Shown here: piece after piece, positions 43,897 through 55,800 of the stretch
Layout of the letters: each line of letters starts with the position of its first letter
How positions within the stretch are numbered: position 1 is the stretch's first letter
Assembly (NCBI GenBank): GCA_022432975.1
Contig: CM039509.1
Location: 40,086,209 to 40,150,208 of the forward strand
Direction: 5' to 3'
Source of the DNA: Begonia masoniana
Lineage: Eukaryota; Streptophyta; Magnoliopsida; Cucurbitales; Begoniaceae
DNA: 64,000 nt
The notes under the pieces: model-generated
What the model was told of the DNA's origin: nothing
Seen by the model: the letters and a program-made list of their open reading frames with translations, nothing else
The model's database searches: none
Translations under genes and position numbers: made by a program

Positions 43897-45291
43897 AGAA
43901 CTAACAGTCATTTCCATATTCACCATAACAGTAGTTTTTAAAACATAACGCAAAACTTTTAAAACCTCTTCTCTCGGGTTTGGACTGGCGAGTACGCCAC
44001 AACCAAACCCAATGAGCTCGATCTGCAAACTACATCAAAATCATCATCTTGAGGCACAAATCCTTATTCACTGGGTTCGTACCTACATCAGGGAGTCACC
44101 TATGAGTTTCTAAAACTCAGTAAGGAAACATATAAAAATGCGTGTTGCATATGCTATGCATGAACTTTCAATACGGTGAAAGTACAGGACATTACGTTTC
44201 CCTGGCCAGAGGGATATAAGTGGTGATAATAGGGGAAATGGCAAGTAACGACAGACACATAACAGATTACAGAACGAAACAGAACATAACAGAAACAGTA
44301 GGCCAGTCCCCGTCCCGCACTTAACCCAATACATTACATTTCAGGATTTTATCTTTCGTAACTTACACAGTGTACAGAAAATATTTTGCATGGACTTTCG
44401 GGAAAAGCGTGTATGCATGTACTTTATAGTGCTTAAACATAAAACAGCAGGCAATAGAAATAATACAACAGAACACAATGAGAGACACAGATAACTCAGA
44501 ACTTAACTCTGACTTTCTCTACCCAAAACCACCCGACATAAGAAATACCTAGTGTCTCCGTGATGTAGGGCCTTAAGGGCCAACCTACGGATATGAACTT
44601 ACCTGTTTGCTGTAGAGTTTAGAGTCTGGAACGTGTTGCCTTGGTGATGCACGAACCTATAACGTGCATGAAAAGGGAAATCAACAAGCTACAAATGCTA
44701 ACTAATAACTTAGTAGAATATGCCCCTCCATTCCAACCTTTAGAAAACAGACTAACGTGTTTTTATCCAAAAATAGTGAGTTTTCTCAAAATATCGTAAC
44801 CTAAACTTCCACAAAACTCACATTTTAACTTATTTAAACTCGTTAACTTTAGCAGATGATTACCTTTACTGGAGAAAATAGAAGAAATGAGGTCTTTGGA
44901 AGGTTGCAGTCGCCTGGAGGAGAGAAAACTAGAGAGCAGTGGAAAGAAACAGATGAGAAATGAGGGTTTCACGTAGGAGGGAAGAGAAGAAGAACATGGC
45001 TTCTTCAACAAGTTGCCAAGTGTCACTCAACCATTGGCTTCCTCCACCAACCTTAATTGGTTTACCTAATTTGCCCTCCATTTGGGTTTCTAACCAAGGT
45101 GTTCTGTTTTGGGTTGATTTTTAGTTTGGTTTTCCAATTGAATTATTAGTTAAATTCACCGATCCGTTTTCTCTAGACATTCACTTGGAGTATCACAAAC
45201 TCCAATGAAATATGCACCTCATTAATGGCCAATATATCTCCCATTTAATAGTTCAAGGAATAATTACATGGCTAAAATACCGGGTGTTACA
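43897..45291 (-). mobile_element. LTR D, second copy (partial)
   Basis: It matches 35462-36860 with many one-base insertions and deletions, most of them in homopolymers, and ends at GGGTGTTACA followed by AGATA. The start is cut by the gap. Confidence 0.85.
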
Positions 45292-48200
45292 AGATAATCA
45301 CATGTGGAGTGCTACCGCTGTCATAGTTACGGTCATTATCAATCTGAGTGTCGAACAAATTAAATAAGCAAAGTGTAGAGGTATCTAACTTTGTAGCAAA
45401 GGAAGAAGAAGTTTCGCTTTTAATGGTGTGTAATGCAAATGAAGAGTGTCAACAAAACCTACGGTATTTGGACACTGGCTGTAGCAACCACATGTGTGGA
45501 GAAAAGAGGGCATTCTCTGAATTGGATGAAACCTTCCGCAACACTGTCAAGTTTGGCGATGACTCCACTGTATCTGTCATGGGAAAGGACAAAATCATAT
45601 TGCAGATGAAAGATAACTCTTTTCACACAATTTCTAATGTGTTTTTTGTTCCAGATTTAAAGACTAATTTACTGAGTATTGGTCAGCTGTAGGAAAAGAG
45701 TTATGAGATAACTATTTAAAAATGGATTATGTCAAATTGAAGACTCAAAGCTTGGTTTGATTGTTGAAGTTAAATGACTGCAAATCGTATGTTCCCACTT
45801 CAGCTTCATAATTCAAGTTCTTTATGCTTCTCAACCAGTATGAAAAATACTACATGGCTATGGCATCTTCTCGTTATGGTCATTTGAGTTTTGGTGGACT
45901 AAACACTCTGCAGCAAAAAAATATGGTCACAAGTCTCCCTCAAATTACACTCCTTCTCAAATTTGTGAAGAATGTGTTGTTAGCAAACAACACCGCACTC
46001 AATTTCCTCAAGGAAACTCATGGAGAGCAAAAATGTATTAGAGTTGGTACATTCCGATCTTTGCGGTCCAATTAATCCATCTTCAAATGGAGGTAAAAGA
46101 TACATAATTACCTTCATGATTGATTTTTATTCGGAAGACATGGGTGTATTTTTTGTAGAAAAATCAGAAACTTTTGAAGCTTTCAAAAGGTTAAAAGTTA
46201 TAGTGGAGAAAGAAACAGGCAGTCAAATCAAAGTACTTCGCACGGATCGTGGCGGTGAATATATCTCACAAGAATTTACCAATTTTTTGTGAAAATAATG
46301 GAATCAAAAGGCAACCTGACAGCAGCCTACACACCCCCAACAAAACGGTGTTTGTGAACGCAAAAATCGTACTATTTTGAATATGGTACGGAGTCTTTTG
46401 ACAAAAACAGTGTTCCAAAACATTTTTGGCCAGAAGCGGTTAACTGGAGTATCTATATTCTGAATAGAAGTCCTACCCTTGCTGTTCAAAATATGGACAC
46501 CAGATGAAGCATGGAGCGGTTCGAAAGCCAAGAGTTGATCATTTCAGAATTTTCAGGTGTGTTTGTTATGCCCATATTCCAGATCAAAAAGAACGAAGCT
46601 AGATAACAAAGGTGAGAAATGCCATTTTTCTTGGTGTTAGTGATTGTTCGAAAGCTTACAAACTATATAATCCTATCACAAGAAAATTGTCATTAGCCGA
46701 GACGTAATATTGACGAAGAAATATTTGGAAATGGAGTGGAGCTAGTTCTCAACAACAAATTTCAGCAGATTTTGATGGACAAGATGAAGAAGGAAAGCAA
46801 CAGAGTTTAGAGATGTTGCAGCAACCAATCATCTCTCAAGATGGATAAGTGGTGGTTCAAGATTCACCTATAGATGCAAGAGAAACAAGAAATAGAAAAA
46901 GACCAGCATGGATGAGTGATTATGAGGTAACAAGAATTGATCAATATGAGGATCCACTTGTTCATTTTTTCTCTTTTTGCAGATTGTGACCCCTAACATT
47001 TGAAGATGCAGTCAAACAATCAAATGGAGGAAAGTGATGAATGAAGAAATTACAGCAATAGAAAGAAACTTAACATGGGGAGTTAACTGAACTTCCTAGA
47101 GGGCAGAAAATAATGATGTAAAGTGGGTTTTCAAGACCAAATTGAAAGAAAATGGTGAGGTGGACAAACACAAAGCTCTCTTGGTCGCGAAAGGTTACAA
47201 GCAAGAATTTGGCGTAGATTATGAAGAAGTGTTTGCTCCAGTTGCAAGACATGATACAATCAGATTGGTGATTGCATTGGCAGCACAAAATTCGAGGCCT
47301 GTTTTTCAATTGGATGTCAAGTCGGCTTTCTTGCACGGAGACTTGAAAGAACAGTATTTATCAAACAATCTCCTGGTTATGTTAAAAATGGAGAAGAGTC
47401 CAAAGTGTATAGACTGAAAAAGGCTTTGTACGGACTAAAACAAGCTCCACGAGCTTGATATAGTCGTATTGAAGCTTATTTTTAGAAAGAAGTTTTTCAA
47501 AATGTCCATATGAGCCACTCTGCTTGTTAAAGCTGAAGCAGGAAAGATGCTTGTGGTGTGCTTATATGTAGATGACTTGATTTATACTGGTAATAATGCT
47601 GAAATGTTTGAAAAATTTAAGCAATCCATGATGCTTGAATTTGATATGTATGATCTTGGAATGATGCACTATTTTCTTGGCATCGAAGTGGTACAATCTG
47701 CAGCTGGTATTTTTATTACTCAAAGAAGTATGCTCAAGATATTCTAGATAGATTTGGAATGAAGAATCGCAATCATGTCAAAACACCAACTGAAATGGGT
47801 TTGCAACTTGTGAATAATCCAAATGGAAAGAAGATAGATAGCAGAATCTACAAGCAAATTGTAGGAAGTTTGATGTATTTGACTACTACTAGGCCTGACA
47901 TAATGCATGCTGTTAGTATGATTAGCAGGATCATGGAATGTCCAAAAGAGGTTCATCTTTGGGCTGCCAAAAGAATTCTTCATTATTTGCAGGGAACTAT
48001 CAATTATGGAGTGTTTTACAAGAGAGGAGATAAATCTGATCTTTGTGGCTTTACAGATAGTGATTATGCCAGAGACAAAGATGACAAAAAAAGTACTTCA
48101 GGATACGGGTTTATGTTTAGTTTAGGAGCTATTGAGTGGTCTTCGAAAAAACAAAGCATTGTTACTTTATCAACAACTGAAGCAGAATTTGTAGCTGCAA

Positions 48201-48540
48201 CAGTTTGTGCCTGCCAAGCAATTTGGCTTAGAAGGATACTTGAAGAACTCCAGATCAAGCAAGAAAGAGCAACTAAAATTTATTGTGACAACACGTCAAC
48301 AATCAAACTCTCCAAATATTCAGTGTTACTTGGAAAAAGCAAACACATTGATGTCAGGTTTTATTTCTTAAAGGATCTCACAAAAGATGAAGTCATTGAA
48401 GTTCTTTACTGCAGAAGTGAAAATTAGATTGCTGATATAATGACAAGCCTTTAAAAATTCCTGCATTCTAGAAGCTAAGGAAGTTACTTGGAGTGTGTGC
48501 TTTGATCAGGTTAACTAAACTGAAAGCATTCAGTTTAAGG
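45292..48540 (+). pseudogene. copia-2 polyprotein, second copy
   Basis: The same domains as 36866-40060 appear in the same order, down to the shared stops. Extra one-base indels break the frames into smaller pieces (for example around 45775, 46020, 46130, 46500, 47100, 47350, 47730). From about 47750 the two copies are nearly identical. The extra indels look like sequencing error rather than decay. Confidence 0.85.
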
Positions 48541-48793
48541 TGTTTTATTTAAGTTTTAGTTGAACGATTCAACACAAGTAATGGTTTAGTGGGTTGAGTC
48601 TGTTATGAATGTTTCCTGGTTTTTAGCAGAATAAGTGGTCTTTAGTGGCAGTAGCAACATGGCACTTTGTTAGCCTATTTTCTAGTTCATTTCTGTTGAT
48701 GTACAACTCTATACAAAGTGCATTTCATGTTCTGATGAAGTGTGATAGATTAATCTCTTCTTTGTCTTCGTTATTTTTGCGGTTGCATTATCA
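48541..48793 (+). mobile_element. 3' LTR of copia-2, second copy
   Basis: It is 253 bp and, by eye, identical to 40118-40370, followed by TTTTC. Confidence 0.85.
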
Positions 48794-49175
48794 TTTTCTA
48801 ATAAAAAATTTTACACCAAATCGACAAACTCATCATCACAACAGACTATCAAGGTTACATTTTTACCTTCAGCCAATTGCTATACCCGATCACCAAAGTT
48901 CTCTTCCGACACTACAAGAATCGTCGTCTTTCCCCTTTCGAATTTTCACTAGGAAGAGTTCAATTATCCTTCAAACAGAGATATGTTTTCCTTAAAATTC
49001 CTAATTTTTCGACAATGAGGTTAACATTGCAGAGGAGGAAGGGAGGCGACTTACCAATCTCCGATAACTGGCGCTTTCAACCGGCACCAAGGCTACCAAG
49101 TCTCGCCTGAATAATCTCAAAGGGCTCCTGCCTAGAAGCTAGAATCCTAACTCTGATTTCCAGCTATGAAACGGT

Positions 49176-49217
<42 letters not shown>

Positions 49218-49743
49218 TGCCGCGAAGGACAGGTTTTGCAAAAAGGGGAATAATTTGAGGAGACAAGGGAGTGGTTAGAGAGCAAATTAATGGGGGAAGG
49301 AGTTTCCTTCCCCGGAGCGTAACGCTCATGAAACAAAGAAGGGAAAATCCTTCACCGAAGGAAACTTTCTTTTGAGAAAGTTTTTCTCCTTTAATTCAAT
49401 TTTTTTAATTAAAATTTTTCACTTACTATGTCTATTGTATTCCCACTTTGTCTCAAAACCTGTTTAGTGTTGGGCCACTTGTAAGTTGATAAAGCATCTT
49501 GTGTGATTAGAGATAAAAAAAATCTGCTCAAATTATTGCCGACGTTCCTATGATCCAAACAAATTATTTCCTCTTGAGATTTCTAGTGTTGAAAATCATG
49601 CACTTGTTGTCAAAGAAACTGGTGAGTCTAGATTATGGCATTTACAGCATGGGCATGGGCATTTGAATGTAAAGGTTTGAAATTATTAAATAAGAAGGAA
49701 ATGTTTTTGGGTTGCCTAAAATTGATTCTTTGGAAATGTTTTT
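48794..49743. other. Second copy of host-like segment and copia pre-integrase fragment
   Basis: It repeats 40371-41324: the possible minus-strand 5'UTR exon, the (GA)n tract and the WHLQHGHGHLNV fragment (about 49550-49740), with single-base losses such as the one at 49672. Confidence 0.7.
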
Positions 49744-51234
49744 TAGCGCTCACCGATATTGTTGAATTTGAAAATTTTATGAAAGAATATGCTACTCATA
49801 ATTTTAAACGTGTTCCTAGAAGTACAATTAGAATTGTTATTATTAAAATATTTAATAATATAAAAAATAACTAATTTCATTTTTTTCAAGTGCCCCTTCA
49901 ATGTCTTTTTATATTACCTCTGATTTATATAGTGCACGTAATTCTATAGGCTATGTGTTGTAACTTCTCATTTTATTGATGACTTTTGACAATTAAATAA
50001 AAGAATTTTAGGATTTTGTAATTGTAAATATCCCCACACTGGTATTACAATTTATAGATATATTGTTACGATATTGCAACATATTTCATTCGAGATAGAA
50101 TATTTAGCATAACACTTGATAATGCTAGTACTAACGATGCTACTATTTGTCATTTTAAAAAAATTTTCAATTAGATACTACTTATGATTCTCTTTTCCAT
50201 ATGAAATGTGTTTGTCATATTTTAAATTTAGTCTTTAAAGATTGTATGACATATATTTCGCCTCATATTGAATCAATTAGATCCGCAATTTCTTATATAA
50301 TTGGATCTAATTCGAGGCAACAAAAAAGATTTTTGTAAAGCTACCCAACTTAAACCACGAAAATTAAAAACGATGTAGATAATAGGTGAAATTCTACTTA
50401 TTTAATATTGAAAAATGCTAGGCCATATTGGCAAGTTATTTATACTTTTATTAGTGAGAAAACACAAAGTATTAATCTTGATAAATCTAATTGCGAAGTA
50501 GCTAATATATTTTTTGATTTTTTTAAACCATTTTATGATGATACAAATGAATGTTCAGGAATTTAATATCTCACTTCTCATCTTGTTCTCCCAATTTTTA
50601 TAAACTTAACGTGTAATTTTGCACAATATTGACATATAGATAAATTTAGAGATATACTTAATCAAATGGAAACAAAATTTAAAAAATATTGGCTTGACAT
50701 TCCTCCTATTTTTTGTTATGCATGTATAATGGATTCTAGATATAAATTAAGAGGAGTATGTGTCATAAGTAATAAAATTTCTAATAATTGACAAACTCCT
50801 TTTATTTTCTATGGATAAAATAACATATGGAATTACTAGTTTATATTCTTCTTATAAATCTAAATATTCTAATGTTAGTCATTCACGTGTTTCTTTACAT
50901 GTTAGTTCAAGTAGTGGTGATAGAAATATTGTAGGTTCACAATTTGGTATTCATGATATTTGGAATCAATTAGATACAGATGTTTACTCTAGTTCTATGC
51001 AAAATAAACTAGAAATTTATTTTGACACTCGATATCAATTTTCTCGCGAAGAAAACTTTGATATTTTAGATTGGTGAAAAATATTTTCTACCACATATTT
51101 TATTCTTTCTATAATGACGTGTGATCTACTAACACCTCTGGTCTCTACCGTAGCATCAGAGTCTGCTTTTAGTGCAAGTGGATGTATGTACGATGAACAT
51201 CGAGGACGACTTGCACCCGATCTCGTAGAGGCAC
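49744..51234 (+). pseudogene. hAT-family transposase fragment (second copy)
   Basis: It repeats 41325-42819, including STVASESAFSASG, and ends at GGCAC (51230-51234) before element C. The C-terminus continues after the element at 60854. Confidence 0.85.
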
Positions 51235-51872
51235 TGTAACACCCGGCATTTTCGGACATATAATAATCTGTTGGATTATTGTATGGATTTAAGTTGCCAT
51301 TATTACAATAACTATTTTATTGTAAACTTTAGAGCATTTAATGGGGAGAGAACCGAACTAAAGGCTAATTAAACTAAACATTTAGTTTAAAATGCATGGA
51401 AGGGTAAATTGGAGAGAAATTAAGGTTGGTGGGAGATAGCCAATGGTTGAGTGACATCTGGCGACTTGATGAAGAAGCTAAGTTCTTCCTCCTACGTGAA
51501 ACCCTCACTTCTCATCTGTTTCTTCCCATTGCTCTTTGTTCTCTCTTCCTGGCGATTTTGACAAAGCACCAACACTTTGTTTCCTCATTTTTCTTCTGTT
51601 TCCTTCAACCAAGGTAATCATCTACGGAAGTTATTGATTTTGGACAAGATTAATGCGAGTTTTCACTGGGGTTTAGGGTTATTAATTCTGCGAAAACTCA
51701 CTGTTTTGGATGAAAATACGTTAGTGTGTTTTCCTAAAGAGTTGAAATGAGCTTGCTGCATATTCTACAAGTTATTTGTTAGCATTTGTAGCTTGTTTAA
51801 TTTCACTACATTGCAACAACCGGGTTCGAGCATTTCCGAGACTTTCCAGCTAACTGCATCGAGGAAAAACAG

Positions 51873-52410
51873 GTAAGTTCATAGCCGTAGGTCTCCCCTT
51901 AACGCCCTACATCACGGAGGTACTAGGTTTCCTGTTCCGTCGGGTTGTTTTGGGTAGAAAGGTTATAGTCTATGTTTCTGAAATGTCTGGCTTCGGTTTA
52001 CCTTCTGTTGTCTTATTTCTGTTGTCTGCCTGTTTAAGTTCAAGCACCGTTCATGCATACACGTTTTTTTTTTCTGAAAGACATGCAAATGTTTTCTGTA
52101 CACTGTACACTGTTTGAAACTAAATAAGATAAAATCCGACTGAAATGTACCAGGTTAAGTGCGAGACGGGGACTGGCCCCAGAACTGTTTACTGTACTGT
52201 TTCCCTGAATGTGCCTGATAGTGCACCCTCCCCCTCCCCCACTGTTTGCCAGTTCCCCTATAAGCTCCACTTAATTCTACTGCCACTGTAACTTAATGCT
52301 CTGTACTGTCACCGTATTTCTGAAAAACTACATGCATAGCATTTTGCATCACCGCATTCTGATTATGTCCTTACTGAGTTTTAGACTCATAGGTGAACTC
52401 TCTGATGTAG
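51873..52410 (+). other. Putative LTR leader intron 2 with paired ends (5' LTR C)
   Basis: Donor ACAG/GTAAGT is at 51873 and acceptor GATGTAG/GTACTG has its AG at 52409-52410. CCTACATCACGGAG (51906-51919) pairs with CTCTCTGATGTAGG (52398-52411) at 12 of 14 positions. The 3' LTR copy spans 58735-59270, with its first acceptor CATTGCAG at 58677-58678; the 5' LTR has CATTGCAA there. Confidence 0.5.
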
Positions 52411-53169
52411 GTACTGAACCTGAAACCGAGGACCTTGTTCCTCAAAATGATGATCTGATGTAAATGGTGGATGGAGCTCACAGGGTGGTTGTTGCAAATA
52501 GACATAATTCTGTTCTATGGTTCAAGTCTTTAAAATATAGTTTATAGTGTAAAGTTTTATGATATTCTGGTCTTTGTGTTAAAAGCCCTGTAAAAAACTT
52601 CTGTTTTGGGAGTTTCTGTAATTATATGTTATGTTCTGTACTGTCCCTTGGATTTTGAAACAATGTACAAGTTCTGATGTTTCAGTTTAAGGAACCACTG
52701 TATTTGACAGTTAAGTTTATATTCTAAAGTATTCTGAAATTTGTTTGGAATGTTTCTATTAGTTCATGCATGGATGAATTCTGGTTTTGGAACTGTCCAT
52801 GTAATTTTTATTTCCTTGAACCTGTCAATTTTAAAGTATGTCTTATTGACCTTCAAATTTCGAAATACTGTATAGATTCTGAGTCAAGGTTTTCAAAACT
52901 GCCGTATTTGACAGTTGAACTCATGTTCTGAATGTTCTGAAATGTTTTAGAATATTTTCATGTTTTAAGATTTGCATGGATGGTCTCAAATTTTAGAGTC
53001 ATCCATGTAGTCCGTTTTTCTTAGATCTGTCATCTGTAAAGTGTGTTTCAAAATCTTATTTTTGAATCGGGTTTTGAAGGTCAGAAACCCTTATGTCTTC
53101 TGTTTGATGCTTCCTGCCCGTATGCCTCCTGTATGCCTCCCTGTAAAAGTTGTAAATTTTTTCCTTTAA

Positions 53170-53660
53170 ATCTATGTCTTTCGGCTGACGTCATCAAAGT
53201 CATCCGCCCAGTGTATTTATGTCTTCCGGCTGATGTCAGCATAAGTCTTTCGCCCAGTTTAAAACTCCGTCTTCCGGCTGACGTCACCCAAGTTATCTGC
53301 CCAGTGTAAATATGTCTTCCGGCTGACATCATCCCAGTTTTTCCGCCAGTATAATGCTTATATCTTCCGGTTGACGTCATTTATCTTCTGGCTGACGTCA
53401 TCTCCTCATCCGATCTCAGTTACTGTCTGTGTCTTCCGCCTGACGTCACTCATCTTTCGGCTGACGTCACCACCTCTTCTGCCCAGTTTTACTCACCCTC
53501 TTCCGCTGAATACTGTTCGTCTTTTGTCATATCTGAATCCACCGATAGCTCTAATCTTCCGTCTGACGTCATCCCCGCTTCTGTCCTTGCATTTACATCT
53601 TCCGACTGACGTCATTCAAGTCTTCTGCTGCTCCTTTAAACTAAGTCTTCCGCCAGCCTT
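53170..53660 (+). repeat. CTTCCGGCTGACGTCA repeat array in 5' LTR C
   Basis: About ten loosely spaced copies of TCTTCCGGCTGACGTCATC alternate with CCGCCCAGT. Eight contain an exact TGACGTCA. The corresponding array is at about 60020-60500 in the 3' LTR. Confidence 0.9.
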
Positions 53661-53986
53661 ATGCTAATTTCTGTTCTGTTATCCATTATTGAAACCTGTT
53701 TTTGATTTCTACACCCGAGAACTCTCTCTCTCCCTGTAAATGTTTTCTGTTACTCACTGTAGTTTATCTCTCTCTGTAAAGTTACATTTTTAGGGTTTGC
53801 GATGACAGTGTATGTTTCCTGTTATTCGATTCTGTTTCTCTGTAAATATTTTAAAAAGTATAATGTCCACTGTCTTGACCGATCTGTTTAAAAAAAAAAA
53901 TAGTCACCGTTTCCCGTTGACTGTCCCGGAGTGACCGCTCCGATCCCGGACTCTGATCGGGTTCCGAATTTGGGTCGTCACAGTTG

Positions 53987-53998
53987 TGGTATCAGAGA
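53987..53998 (+). promoter_or_regulatory. Primer-binding site of element C
   Basis: TGGTATCAGAGA lies 4 bases after the 5' LTR and is complementary to initiator tRNA-Met. Confidence 0.95.
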
Positions 53999-54148
53999 GA
54001 CAAGGTTTTAAAACAGGTTCTATGAAATGTCTGACTGCGCAACCCGCCACGTGAGATCGCTCCACCAACTGTAAGGGTTTAAAAAAAAAAATCCTGTATA
54101 AGTTCTGTTTATTAAGTTAGGTTATTCTGTTTATAGGGTTTAGTAGAA

Positions 54149-55800
54149 ATGGTGAGAGGACATCAAGAAGAGTCAAGCGAAAGCTCTCGAGCCATTGACT
54201 GACTGACAGAACTGGTGGGTGCACAGTCACGCATGGTTGAACGCATGATGGCCAGAGAAGATGATAGAAACAATAACCATGGGAATAACAATCGTGATAA
54301 TGCACCGCGAGACAACAGTGGAGACAGATTCCGGCGACTCCAGCCGCCTTCATTTGATGGACTGTCTACAAACCCGACTCGTGCTGAAACCTGGATTCGA
54401 ACAATGGAGAAAATTTTTGGATATGCAGAAGTAGAAGACAACAAGAAAGTTATTTGCGCCACGTTCTATCTCACCGAAAGTGCGGGATTTTGGTGGGACA
54501 CAGTGCAGTCAACTACATTGGCATTAAGCTGGGAAGGATTCACGAAGATCTTCTACGAGAAGTACTTTGACCGGGGAGTGAGGAAGGAAAAGTTACTTGA
54601 ATTCTCTCGGCTGCGACAATATGGGTCAGTGGCTGAATATGTTCAGAAATTCGAGTCACTGTCCCTATATACAACACATATGGTGGCCACCGATGAGAAC
54701 AAGGTGCACCAATTCATTCAAGGATTAAAGATGGACCTTCTGCGAGGGATCACAACCGGAGGGTTCGATGAGGCACCTATGTGAAGGTGGTGGCCAAGGC
54801 TTATCAGTTGGAGGCCTTAGAGATAAAGTCCCAGAGACAAAGAGATTCGCCAAGAAGGATTATTCGAAATGTTCCTCAACAGCAACAGCAGCAACAACAA
54901 AGAGGCCAAAATTTTCAACCTCAGCAGCAACAAAACAGGGGCATTAAGAGGCCCAATGAGACCACCACTTACCCAGACAAAGGAAAGAGACCGATGGGGT
55001 CTCCTCAGCCCACTATATGTCCACAGTGCCAGAGAAGCCACCAGGGCGAATGCAGGCTTATTACTGGCGCTTGTTTCCGATGTGGCAAAGGAGGCCATCA
55101 TGTCCGTGATTGCCCGATACCCGTCACGAGACAAAATCAGGCCGTGCCAAGAGTCTTTGCAATGATGGAGGATGTTGATGATGCTGATCTACACACAGCA
55201 ATCACAGGTACAATTTTGGTGTGTAACATACCTGCATATACTTTGTTAGACACGGGGGCCACTCATTCATTTGTGGCCATGGACTTTGCGGGTAGAAAGA
55301 ACTTGTGCCTTGCACCGTCCGATCAGCCCTACAGTGTCATGCTACCGTTCGGAGAGTTTATGCACTCTGAGCAGACAGTGCGGGGTGATATAGTGTCAGT
55401 TGGAGACCAGAAGTTGTATGCCAATCTTATCGTCATCGGTATGAAAGGATACGAAGTGATTCTGGGGATGGACTGGCTATTTAGACATCATGCCACCATC
55501 GACTGTAGGTGCGGGCTCGTGACTTTTAAGCGCCCGAACGAAGTAGAGTTCTCCTATCAGGCTGTACCAAAGAAACATGGTACGCCTGTTATATCCTCCT
55601 TGAAAGCTCAACAGCTAATGAGGTCAGGATGCGTCGGGTTTCTTGCCTACGTGGTAGATGTTCAGAGGCAAGGTGTGGTCAAACTTCAAAATATTCTGGT
55701 GGTTCGAAACTTCCCTGAGGTTTTCCTAGATGACCTACCGGGATTACCACCTGATCGTGAGATCAGTATCGAAGAATCCGTACCGTATGGCACCGATTGA
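54149..55800 (+). pseudogene. Gag and protease of element C, broken
   Basis: From ATG 54149 the gag reads MVRGHQEESSESSRAID and then a TGA at codon 18. Capsid blocks FRRLQPPSFDGLSTNP and GFWWDTVQ follow. A frame break near 54780 leads into a glutamine-rich linker, CPQCQRSHQGEC, the knuckle CFRCGKGGHHVRDC and the protease LLDTGATHSFVAMDF (about 55250). The frame ends at 55800 because roughly 40 bases are missing after PPDREI (about 55765), a point where related elements have an acidic linker before SKNPYRMAP. Confidence 0.92.

Larger units (their letters stand above)
51235..53982 (+). mobile_element. 5' LTR of element C
   Basis: It runs TGTAACACCCGG to GGGTCGTCACA. It contains CCAAT (about 51440), a pyrimidine-rich 5'UTR-like stretch ending CAAG/GTAATC (51614), the paired-end intron 2 (51873-52410) and the TGACGTCA array (53170-53660). 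Confidence 0.92.

Noticed and set aside
43702..44028. Frames running through the N gap
   Set aside because: They exist only because N was translated as X.
43897..52174. Treating the second ~8.3 kb block as a true segmental duplication
   Set aside because: The indel pattern at the ends facing the gap and the identical target copies fit overlapping contigs better; both copies are still listed because only reads can decide.
54163..54462. Minus-strand frames opposite gag of element C
   Set aside because: Antisense shadows of the coding strand without any domain of their own.
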